A stretch of 64,000 bases of DNA from NCBI RefSeq assembly GCF_002160015.1, contig NZ_NFJT01000002.1:1-64000 (forward strand), in the 5' to 3' direction. The stretch is from Anaerofilum sp. An201 (GTDB lineage Bacteria > Bacillota > Clostridia > Oscillospirales > Ruminococcaceae). A model generated the notes under the pieces. It was not told the DNA's origin. It saw only the letters and a list, made by a program, of their open reading frames with translations, and ran no database searches. The position numbers and the translations under genes are program-made. Shown piece after piece: positions 57,238-63,537 of the stretch. The stretch's first letter is position 1, and each line of letters begins with the position of its first letter.

Positions 57238-57714
57238 TTAATCGTTTTCGTGTTCTTTCAGATTTCCATGTTCATCGGCCGCTTCGCCCCATTGACGGGC
57301 GACGGCGTAATCGTAATCAACATGAATGATTTTGCGGGCAATTTCAGGGCCAGCGCCTTCTTTGTTGCCGAGACCGCTTACTACGGCCGCAATCGGGCAA
57401 TCTGTCTCAGTATCGCAATCACCGGCATACAGACGAGACGTGAACTTTCCAGGATAGTCGCTGTTTGGCAATTCGTTCTCGGACAGCCAGAGCAGGCTGT
57501 CACCTTTTTTGCCGTCCACGGTAATCGAGGGAAAGTCATGGCTCTGATATGTAGAAGCGACCAAGGATTCATCCCCGCGTTCCACGATGAGCTGAGCGCC
57601 AAGAGCACCGCAGTGGTCGAGCCCGGCGAGTTTTGCCAGAAGCACCAGTGGAATCTCGCGGGTCTGGGAATTGTTCTGGGCATCCTGATACTGGATAGCA
57701 AATTTTATTTTCAT
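57238..57714 (-). CDS. Hypothetical protein behind leader copy J
   Basis: This 158-residue protein starts MKIKFAIQYQDAQNNSQTREI. Strands alternate with loops through residue 120 (SLVASTYQSHDFPSITVDG), and the end is acidic with a Tyr/Asp-rich helix. The ATG at 57714 follows AAAAGGAGA; the upstream start at 57771 lies inside the type-1 hairpin. Function unknown. Confidence 0.7.
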   Translation of the reverse strand: MKIKFAIQYQDAQNNSQTREIPLVLLAKLAGLDHCGALGAQLIVERGDESLVASTYQSHDFPSITVDGKKGDSLLWLSENELPNSDYPGKFTSRLYAGDCDTETDCPIAAVVSGLGNKEGAGPEIARKIIHVDYDYAVARQWGEAADEHGNLKEHEND

Positions 57715-57750
57715 AATAATTCTCCTTTTCTTCTTCGAGAAAGTATGTAC

Positions 57751-57803
57751 AAAAAAAAGCGCGAACCGCATGCTGTTTTATGGCACACGATTCGCGCTTG
57801 ATT
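57751..57803 (-). promoter_or_regulatory. Type-1 leader hairpin, copy J (no clear promoter)
   Basis: AGCGCGAA pairs with TTCGCGCT; the outermost pair changes from A-T to G-C versus other copies. The loop is larger (CAUAAAACA). A degenerate CCGGAACCGAATAAC stands where the CCCCGAAAA box is expected, so this copy may rely on read-through. Confidence 0.65.
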
Positions 57804-57830
57804 TGGTGGTTATTCGGTTCCGGACGGGAT

Positions 57831-58142
57831 TCAGCCGCTGCATCGTGCAGGGGTGAAGGCTTTCCGGAAATGTTCGAGCGAGACACTGAACTCTTCGAAG
57901 CCGGGCTCGTTGTTTTCGTTGAAAAGCGTGACTTTTGTCGCAGACACATCGACAACGATACAGACTTCGCCGGCCATATACGCCAGAGTCCCGTTCACAT
58001 AGACATCTGTGTAGGTGTTGTTTCCACTTTTTTCTTTGCGGATTTCAACCGACTTCTCATTCAGAGAAACGTTTTCCGCGTCGCCGATGTAGGCGTGACA
58101 GAGAATGTCTTCCGAATGCAAATGTTCAAGCAGTTTTCCCAT
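57831..58142 (-). CDS. Hypothetical beta-rich protein behind leader copy K
   Basis: This 103-residue protein starts MGKLLEHLHSEDILCHAYIG. Its strand pattern (SVEIRKEKSGNNTYTDVYVNG, AYMAGEVCIVVDVSATKVTL) looks like a small beta sandwich or barrel. The ATG at 58142 has GGGAG before it; the longer frame runs into the leader. It is driven by promoter 11. Function unknown. Confidence 0.7.
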   Translation of the reverse strand: MGKLLEHLHSEDILCHAYIGDAENVSLNEKSVEIRKEKSGNNTYTDVYVNGTLAYMAGEVCIVVDVSATKVTLFNENNEPGFEEFSVSLEHFRKAFTPARCSG

Positions 58143-58163
58143 TACTAAAGACTCCCTTCCAAA

Positions 58164-58222
58164 CACAAAAATACGCGAATCATGCGTAGCTTTCGTGCCA
58201 CATGATTCGCGTTTGATTTCTT
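58164..58222 (-). promoter_or_regulatory. Type-1 leader hairpin, copy K
   Basis: ACGCGAATCATG pairs perfectly with CATGATTCGCGT (12 bp). The apical loop holds ACGAAAGC. The base element reads ATAAAAGAAAT rather than ATCAAAGAAT. Confidence 0.75.
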
Positions 58223-58233
58223 TTATGCATCTC

Positions 58234-58264
58234 AGTATACGGACTTTTCGGGGCGCAGGCAATA
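58234..58264 (-). promoter_or_regulatory. CCCCGAAAA-box promoter 11
   Basis: -35 TTGCCT, box CCCCGAAAA (58245-58253), -10 TATACT (58234-58239), spacer 17. It drives leader K and the gene at 57831-58142. Confidence 0.75.
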
Positions 58265-58271
58265 CCATCTA

Positions 58272-58757
58272 TCAGTTGTTACTCGCCTTGCTTTCTTTAG
58301 GCTGGGCCGGAAACATTAACCGAGGCGCAGCGCTCACTTTAGCATAACGGTTTCCATCTTCACCCCAAAGGATATCGCAAATAAAATCGCCATCGGGGTC
58401 TTCGTTGTCAAAAAACCAGATACGGATGTTATGCTCAGCATCGGCAAATGCTGCCACCAGGAGGGAAAATTGTCTAATGGTCTCAATCAGGTCGAAATCG
58501 ACACTAATCGTCTGAACCCGGTGGTTTTGGTCGTTCACAAGATTCACAGTGAACCCGTTTTCCTCCAAGCCGCCGGCCACGGCGACAAACCTCTGACCGT
58601 CTTCTTCTCCATCCCCGTTCTCATCGTCTTTGGCGAAAATGCTCATTTTTACCTGCCCGGTCTGGATGCGCCAAAAAAGCCTGTTCTCGTCTGCCCGCGT
58701 GATACCAGCGCAAGCCATTTTTCCCGAATTTTTTTGTGTTTCCATTGAATAACTCAT
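58272..58757 (-). CDS. Hypothetical protein
   Basis: This 161-residue acidic protein starts MSYSMETQKNSGKMACAGITRAD. It contains MSIFAKDDENGDGEEDGQRF, a calcium-loop-like acidic run, and a C-terminal Pro/Met-rich tail. AAAGGGG precedes the ATG. A hairpin-plus-T-tract attenuator lies between its promoter and the start. Function unknown. Confidence 0.7.
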   Translation of the reverse strand: MSYSMETQKNSGKMACAGITRADENRLFWRIQTGQVKMSIFAKDDENGDGEEDGQRFVAVAGGLEENGFTVNLVNDQNHRVQTISVDFDLIETIRQFSLLVAAFADAEHNIRIWFFDNEDPDGDFICDILWGEDGNRYAKVSAAPRLMFPAQPKESKASNN

Positions 58758-58784
58758 GTGTGACGTCCCCTTTCTTTTTTTCGC

Positions 58785-58814
58785 AAAAAAAAAGCCGCTG
58801 ATTTCTCAGCGACT
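58785..58814 (-). terminator. Hairpin plus T-tract between a promoter and a gene (attenuator candidate)
   Basis: GTCGCTGA-GAAA-TCAGCGGC is followed by nine T on the minus strand. It lies 28 bases before the gene at 58272-58757 and just after the promoter near 58847, so transcripts from that promoter would stop early unless the hairpin is overridden. Confidence 0.75.
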
Positions 58815-58846
58815 CAACATTTTTCTTAAAATTCCCAACACTGTTT

Positions 58847-58875
58847 ATTATAATAGCATTTTCCCGCCACGTCCA
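58847..58875 (-). promoter_or_regulatory. Promoter 14, divergent box GCGGGAAAA
   Basis: TATAAT (58847-58852) with GGGAAAA exactly where the CCCCGAAAA box ends in other promoters (six-base gap). A weak TGGACG -35 stands 17 bases upstream. It may be a drifted member of the set or an ordinary promoter. Confidence 0.55.
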
Positions 58876-58945
58876 TATTTCTGACTCACAAATGTTCTTA
58901 GGGTAAAAAGAAAAATCCGGCAGAGCCTCGGCCCGGCAAAAAGAA

Positions 58946-59527
58946 TCAGATGAACTCGTTTGCAAAATCGACCGCTTTGTTGAAGAAATTTCGGCTTGCA
59001 ATGTAGTCACTCAGATGTACGACCTTGATGCCAGCCAAAAGGTCTTGCGGCCGCTCAAAATTATCCCTAATGGATGGCCCGCTCCATTGTCCAGAATGCC
59101 ACAAAGCATAATAAAATACTGGACGCAGATACGTTACCTCCGGGCCAAACTCCTTTTCGACGAAAGTATACCAACGTTCAGCAGCAAGGCGCGGATGGTC
59201 TGCTCGGTAGTGCGCGCCGTTCATGCCGTTTTTCACAGAATCGTGGATGAGCAGAGCGGCGATAGCCTCTCCCTGAACAACCTGTTCCATCCCGGACAGC
59301 CGCAAAAGCTCCATACAGACAGCGATGGTCATTTTCGTGTGCCGCACAAGCCCGCCTTCTCCAGCATCAAAGCGGGAATGATGTTTTCCGGATGAGCTGG
59401 ATGGTGCCGTCCAGAAATACGACGGAGCAGCCTCATTGAGATATCGAGTAACGGCGACCTTCAGCGCTTCATTTTCGATAAGCGCCAGTTCTTCTGCAAA
59501 AACCTGTTCTGCAATATTTTTTTCCAT
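58946..59527 (-). CDS. HD-domain protein
   Basis: This 193-residue protein has the HD arrangement: a first His in GGLVRHTKMTIAV (near residue 60), the HD pair in ALLIHDSVKNG (near residue 93) and further His in AHYRADHPRLAA and YALWHSGQWSG. It is likely a metal-dependent phosphohydrolase. It resembles the HD protein at 4408-4983 only in these motifs. It starts with MEKNIAEQVF, behind AAAAGGAG. The substrate cannot be told. Confidence 0.8.
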   Translation of the reverse strand: MEKNIAEQVFAEELALIENEALKVAVTRYLNEAAPSYFWTAPSSSSGKHHSRFDAGEGGLVRHTKMTIAVCMELLRLSGMEQVVQGEAIAALLIHDSVKNGMNGAHYRADHPRLAAERWYTFVEKEFGPEVTYLRPVFYYALWHSGQWSGPSIRDNFERPQDLLAGIKVVHLSDYIASRNFFNKAVDFANEFI

Positions 59528-59551
59528 GACAAAATCTCCTTTTCTGCAAAC

Positions 59552-59580
59552 AAAAGCGGGGGACGCATCGCATCCCCCGC
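59552..59580 (-). terminator. Terminator-like hairpin after the small membrane protein gene
   Basis: GCGGGGGA/TCCCCCGC with a 9-base loop is followed by TTTTGTTTG on the minus strand. Confidence 0.7.
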
Positions 59581-59593
59581 TTTCGATTCTTGA

Positions 59594-59896
59594 TTATGCT
59601 TTCGCAGCCTCACCATCAACCGAAGTTGCCGGTGTCGTTTCCTGAGCACTCGCCTGGCTTTTCTCCTCCAGCTCCTTCGCAGCCTCACGGGCTTTCTGAA
59701 TGAAGCGGAAGGTGGAAATCAACAGCATCTCAGCGGCCCAGGCGGCAAAATAGAAGGCGAAAACACATGCCACCAGGACAGTGTTGACGACTTTTTCCGC
59801 AATGGAGAAAACCCGTTTCGTGATGTTTTCGGCTTTGCCGCACTTCTTCTTGGCTTTGTGGGCGGCCAGGGCGATGTTCTCATAGATAGCAGACAT
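59594..59896 (-). CDS. Small membrane protein with coiled-coil tail
   Basis: This is a 100-residue protein. A basic N-terminus (AAHKAKKKCGKAENITKRVF) is followed by one or two membrane segments (VVNTVLVACVFAFYFAAWAAEMLLIST, residues 35-62) and a helical Glu/Lys/Ala tail. GGAGG lies ten bases before the ATG at 59896. Type-2 leader copy 2 covers the space upstream. Role unknown. Confidence 0.75.
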   Translation of the reverse strand: MSAIYENIALAAHKAKKKCGKAENITKRVFSIAEKVVNTVLVACVFAFYFAAWAAEMLLISTFRFIQKAREAAKELEEKSQASAQETTPATSVDGEAAKA

Positions 59897-60040
59897 AATT
59901 ATGTACCTCCATTTGCTGCCGCCCATATTGGTGCGGTCTTACGCAAGTTTTATTTTCCCGATTATACGGGTGCTTGAATCTATATCATCAGCGCCATTAA
60001 GCGCTGTTACCGGGAGGACAAACCCGACCCGTGTACTTTG
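59897..60040 (-). promoter_or_regulatory. Type-2 leader RNA, copy 2
   Basis: P1 CGGG/CCCG with GUCCUCC in the loop; P2 CAGCGC-UUAAUG-GCGCUG; P3 CCCGUAUAAUCGGG; P4 UGC...GCA enclosing CCGCACC...GGGCGG. CCUCC could pair with the GGAGG ribosome binding site at 59906-59910. Closely related to copy 1. Confidence 0.65.
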
Positions 60041-60050
60041 TGGCTGACTG

Positions 60051-60308
60051 TTAAATCCCGTCCATAACGGAATCTACAATCCTCTGAGCCGCATCCGCTG
60101 GAGTAACGAACCCCATGTCGGAAAACAGATTGCTCAAGACAGCCTCCACATCTACAAAAAAAACAGCGATTACCGCAACAGCACTGGCAACTACCACAAT
60201 CCCAAGAACGACATTGAGCACCTTGACCCAAGTGCGTTCACGATTAGGGATAACGATGTTGGCGAGCAGCAGCGCGATGATAGAGAAAGCGAAAATCTGA
60301 ATAAACAT
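60051..60308 (-). CDS. Small membrane protein
   Basis: This 85-residue protein has two membrane segments (near residues 4-20 and 29-52) and an acidic, helical C-terminus (ADAAQRIVDSVMDGI). GGGGAGG precedes the ATG. It is first behind promoter 12 with both leader types. It pairs with the membrane protein at 59594-59896 in the same transcription unit. Function unknown. Confidence 0.75.
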   Translation of the reverse strand: MFIQIFAFSIIALLLANIVIPNRERTWVKVLNVVLGIVVVASAVAVIAVFFVDVEAVLSNLFSDMGFVTPADAAQRIVDSVMDGI

Positions 60309-60445
60309 AGTATGTACCTCCCCTGCTGCCGCCCAAATGGTGCGGTCTTACGCAGGATATTCTCCCAGTGAAGTGGGTGTTTAAATATAATCATCAGCGC
60401 CATTAAGTGCTGTTTGCCGGGAGGATAGAACCTGGCCCGGAAATC
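60309..60445 (-). promoter_or_regulatory. Type-2 leader RNA, copy 1
   Basis: P1 CCGGG/CCCGG with AUCCUCC in the loop; P2 CAGCAC...GCGCUG (one A-C mismatch); P3 CCCACUUCACUGGG; P4 CUGC...GCAG. CCUCCC can pair with the GGGAGG ribosome binding site of the downstream gene. Confidence 0.65.
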
Positions 60446-60453
60446 TATGTAAA

Positions 60454-60516
60454 CAAAGAAAAAACACGAACTCCGTGTTACTTTCGTAGCACAGAATTCG
60501 TGTTTGATATCTTTGA
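60454..60516 (-). promoter_or_regulatory. Type-1 leader hairpin, copy L
   Basis: ACACGAA pairs with TTCGTGT; UGUGC-UAC-GAAA-GUA-ACAC apex with a GNRA loop. Base CAAAGA/TCTTTG. It leads directly into type-2 leader copy 1. Confidence 0.75.
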
Positions 60517-60524
60517 TGTTTCTT

Positions 60525-60556
60525 AGTATACGCACTTTTCGGGGAAAGAAAAGTGC
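60525..60556 (-). promoter_or_regulatory. CCCCGAAAA-box promoter 12
   Basis: -35 TTTTCT (weak), box CCCCGAAAA (60536-60544), -10 TATACT (60525-60530), spacer 16. It drives the two small membrane protein genes. Confidence 0.75.
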
Positions 60557-60591
60557 CCGGGGAGTCTATTTTTTCCGAAAAATCTCAAAAA

Positions 60592-62676
60592 TCAACGGAA
60601 ATATACAAAGTTTTCGTGTGCCTGGCCCGCTCCGTTTGCAGTGAGGGTCCAATCACGGTACACCATAGCGGCCGTGCCGCCCTCGTTCAGCTGCATTCCG
60701 AACAGACAGCCTTTACTTGCGAGGAAACTTGCGCACTCATCGGGAGTCAGACCCGCAGACACACCATCAACCATACCACCCTCTGCAACTACAATCCAGA
60801 TATCGCCAGGGGTGCCATTAGAACCGATGAAGGTCCGTTGAGTACGGGTCGAATCTCCAGTCGGAACAAGGGCGCCGTTCACAAGGAACGCAGGCTTATA
60901 CTGGAAAGTATCGGACACATCTCCACGGTCTACGAGGTCACTGAGGAAATACCCATCCAGGTCAAGGCTTACGGTACTATTAAGAATACCGTTTGTCCGA
61001 CTGTAAACGCCGTCCGAATGGAGAGGACCCTGATTACGCAGGGAGCCTTCGCGAGCGACAGGATAATCGCTGGCTGCCGTTGCACCGTCTCCGCTTACTG
61101 TCAGGATGTTGCCGAGGCGTTCATGTGCTGAGAGGGTCGTTTCTGCGCCAAGCCCATAGCCGCCGTTGCCGTTGGCAGTACCAAAGCGAGTGTAGTCGGA
61201 AAATACGATATGCGCGGCATAGCAGTTGGCTCCAGTGTCTCCACCAACCCATTCCTTGGTGATGGTGATGTCGCTGGTGGAATCAGTGCGGTGAAGAGGA
61301 TAATTCAGGACCTCAACCTCAACGGTGCATTTTTGACCAAGCTCATTGGTCACTAAGATTTCTGTGAATCCGCCTGAAACGCCTGTTACCACACCATTCT
61401 CGCTCACAACAGCGATGTTTTCATCTTCAGAGGTAAAAGTGTAGTTGGTGCCGCATTCGGGGTTATTGATATCGGTCGTTACTTCGATTGTGGACGTTTC
61501 AGACACCCACAAGGCAATGTTTTCGGCAGAAATAGAGTGTGGAGTGCGCTGTACAGTTACCTTGACCGTCTCGTTAATTTCCCCAGCCTGGATAGTCAAA
61601 GTTGTTTCGCCCGGGGTCAAGCCACGGATTTTTCCAGCCGCAGAATCGACTTCCACAACACTGGAGTCTGCAATACTGAATGTCAGGCCGTCAACCTTTG
61701 CCTGTTCGGGCACCAGAGTGTAAAGGATGTTCTGCCATGTATCACTTACCGGTAGAGTCATCGGTTCTGCATTGATGCCTTCAAGTCTGTCAGACGACAC
61801 AACGGTCACGGTAATTACGTCGGAAAAATCTCCGGCAGACACGGTAATTTCAGCGACGCCCTCCTTTTTGGCGGTCAGTGTGGCTGCCCGTTCGCCAGGG
61901 CTTTCCCACTCGGCTTCTTCTACACTCACGACGCTTGCGTCGGTGCTGGACCATTCCACATCCAACTTGGCAATCGCTTTCTCGAGAGCCTCTATATTCT
62001 GGTCCTTGTCTGATTCGAACACAGCGACAACCGTCTCGTTCTGCCCAACCATAACGCTTAGCTCTGAATTCTCAAAAGAAACAGATTTGACGCCGACACC
62101 ACCGTTCCCGGAAAAGAGCATCCATGCGCCAATAATAACAGCCCAGACAATAGCTGTTACGAGTGCAGCAATCCCTGCCACACGGGGCCACGAGGCTTTT
62201 CCCGGCAGTTCGTTCTCCAGGTCATCCCCATAAGTGCCTGCTCCGGTCAGCTCGTCATCATCATCGCCACCCTGCCAAAGATTTTGTGCGAAATTTTCCT
62301 CGCCATCCCTATTCTCGGCAGATTCGTCCTCATCTTCTTCACCGAACGGAAACCGGTCCCATTCGCAGTCTTTTTCTTCGGATTGCACCATATTTTCCTG
62401 TCTGGACTCAGGGTCCGTCTCATCGACAGCCTGTTCTTCAACTGGTTCTACGGAAGCATCTTTGCTGGAAGCCTCAGCTTTTGCCTCAGATTCCTGGCTT
62501 TTTACACTCTGCTCAACAGGCTCAATATCCCGCTCAAGGGTACTGGAACTATTTTCAGCCAGTCCTTGTTCCGGTTCCGATGGCTTGGCTGCCGCCTGGG
62601 CGTGTTTCTTCTGTGCCGCCGCTCGTGCGGCTGCCTGTTGCCTACGGCGCTTTTTCTTGCGATTGCCTTTGCTCAC
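60592..62676 (-). CDS. Membrane-anchored Ig-like protein with a phosphodiester glycosidase domain
   Basis: This is a 694-residue protein. A very basic start (residues 1-30) is followed by a long acidic, disordered part to about 160. One membrane segment follows near 168-190 (VAGIAALVTAIVWAVIIGAWML). Outside the cell are three bacterial Ig-like units (SVSFENSELSVMVGQNETV, then LEGINAEPMTLPVSDTW and SISAENIALWVSETSTIEV), each ending in a VTV strand. The last 220 residues resemble the NAGPA/phosphodiester glycosidase domain: RTFIGSNGTPGDIWIVVAEG, then SAGLTPDECASFL and GMQLNEGGTAAMVYRDW. It is probably a wall-acting protein driven by promoter 13. Confidence 0.75.
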   Translation of the reverse strand: MSKGNRKKKRRRQQAAARAAAQKKHAQAAAKPSEPEQGLAENSSSTLERDIEPVEQSVKSQESEAKAEASSKDASVEPVEEQAVDETDPESRQENMVQSEEKDCEWDRFPFGEEDEDESAENRDGEENFAQNLWQGGDDDDELTGAGTYGDDLENELPGKASWPRVAGIAALVTAIVWAVIIGAWMLFSGNGGVGVKSVSFENSELSVMVGQNETVVAVFESDKDQNIEALEKAIAKLDVEWSSTDASVVSVEEAEWESPGERAATLTAKKEGVAEITVSAGDFSDVITVTVVSSDRLEGINAEPMTLPVSDTWQNILYTLVPEQAKVDGLTFSIADSSVVEVDSAAGKIRGLTPGETTLTIQAGEINETVKVTVQRTPHSISAENIALWVSETSTIEVTTDINNPECGTNYTFTSEDENIAVVSENGVVTGVSGGFTEILVTNELGQKCTVEVEVLNYPLHRTDSTSDITITKEWVGGDTGANCYAAHIVFSDYTRFGTANGNGGYGLGAETTLSAHERLGNILTVSGDGATAASDYPVAREGSLRNQGPLHSDGVYSRTNGILNSTVSLDLDGYFLSDLVDRGDVSDTFQYKPAFLVNGALVPTGDSTRTQRTFIGSNGTPGDIWIVVAEGGMVDGVSAGLTPDECASFLASKGCLFGMQLNEGGTAAMVYRDWTLTANGAGQAHENFVYFR

Positions 62677-62737
62677 TGAAATTATCCCCTTTCGGCTTTA
62701 TCTGAAACCATTCTATTTCCGCTGGATTCATGGCCCC

Positions 62738-62765
62738 ATTGTACGCATATTTCGGGGAAAAACAA
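62738..62765 (-). promoter_or_regulatory. CCCCGAAAA-box promoter 13 (variant CCCCGAAAT)
   Basis: -35 TTGTTT (62760-62765), box CCCCGAAAT (62749-62757), -10 TACAAT (62738-62743), spacer 16. There is no type-1 hairpin. The -35 is again made from a terminator T-tract. Confidence 0.65.
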
Positions 62766-62792
62766 GAAAGCCGCCTCCCGAAGGAGACGGCT
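62756..62792 (-). terminator. Intrinsic terminator after the gene at 62800-63111
   Basis: AGCCGTCTCC/GGGAGGCGGCT with a TTC loop, then TTCTTGTTTTT on the minus strand; it overlaps the -35 of promoter 13. Confidence 0.8.
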
Positions 62793-62799
62793 AATTGTA

Positions 62800-63111
62800 T
62801 TATGCGTAGGAAATGAGCACTCCGCCCGGCAAATAGCCCAGAGGGCCCGCGCTCTTGAAATACTCTTCATCGCTGACCCAATCGAGGATGCACATGTCAC
62901 CGCCGGTTCTCTTGCGGTACAAATCTTCCACGATTTCCTTGGCAGCCTGCTTGCCCGCCTCGGTTGCGGCCAGTTCGCTCGGCATACGTACACGGGTCAG
63001 AGCGAGTGCTTTGTAGCCGCTCGCCATCGTCAGGATTTCTCCCTTCAGCCACGCGAGCTCGTAACGGTCATCGGGCGGCAGCTGGGATACGAATTCAGCT
63101 TTCAAGTCCAT
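62800..63111 (-). CDS. Hypothetical protein
   Basis: This 103-residue protein starts MDLKAEFVSQLPPDDRYELAW. It is helical in the first 80 residues (AATEAGKQAAKEIVEDLYRK) and has a Gly-rich end (SAGPLGYLPGGVLISYA). AAAGGAG lies nine bases before the ATG. It is adjacent to the lipoprotein gene. Function unknown. Confidence 0.7.
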   Translation of the reverse strand: MDLKAEFVSQLPPDDRYELAWLKGEILTMASGYKALALTRVRMPSELAATEAGKQAAKEIVEDLYRKRTGGDMCILDWVSDEEYFKSAGPLGYLPGGVLISYA

Positions 63112-63112
63112 A

Positions 63113-63526
63113 TCAATTCTCCTTTGTCTCGATATCATCTGCGCTAAACAGAACATTACCTTCCAAATCCACCTGCCCCTGTTCCCAGAGGTATGCATAC
63201 GCTTCCTCGGCCGTAGTCCAGGAATATACTCCATTACGGGTAACCATTTCTCCTGTTTCCTGGCCGGAATCGTCCACATAGGGCTGAGTCACATCCACAC
63301 GGATGCCAGTATCGTCCGACAGAACCTCTGCATGGATATCCTGTCCGTTCGCCTCGAAAAACTCGTTGAAGATATCGAAGTACACCTCGACGGTCTCCAG
63401 CATTTCCGTCTTATTCAGGCCGGATTTCCGAACTTCCTCGGGTATCCCGGAATCGTTCCCGGAACACCCGCAGAGAGCGGCCAGTAACATCAGGCCGGCG
63501 GCCGCAAGAGCCAATTTCCGTTTCAC
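63113..63526 (-). CDS. Lipoprotein
   Basis: This 137-residue protein has a lipoprotein signal peptide: MKRKLALAAAGLMLLAALCG followed by CS, where LCGC is the lipobox. The mature part is acidic with a YFDIFNEFFEANGQD helix and VTQPYVDDSGQ. I chose the GTG at 63526 because AGGAG lies seven bases before it; a GTG at 63541 has no site. Surface-attached; function unknown. Confidence 0.8.
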   Translation of the reverse strand: MKRKLALAAAGLMLLAALCGCSGNDSGIPEEVRKSGLNKTEMLETVEVYFDIFNEFFEANGQDIHAEVLSDDTGIRVDVTQPYVDDSGQETGEMVTRNGVYSWTTAEEAYAYLWEQGQVDLEGNVLFSADDIETKEN

Positions 63527-63537
63527 ACGAACACTCC

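Noticed and set aside
5843-60516. The repeated hairpins as a CRISPR array
   Set aside because: Copies are dispersed one per operon, differ in sequence, lie at a fixed place before genes and have no spacers.
5843-60516. The repeated hairpins as intrinsic terminators
   Set aside because: No run of U follows the stem in the reading direction, and a gene start follows within tens of bases.
5843-60516. The repeated hairpins as insertion-sequence or MITE copies
   Set aside because: There are no target duplications or conserved ends, and they always share promoter-to-gene orientation. Compensatory base changes point to RNA structure.
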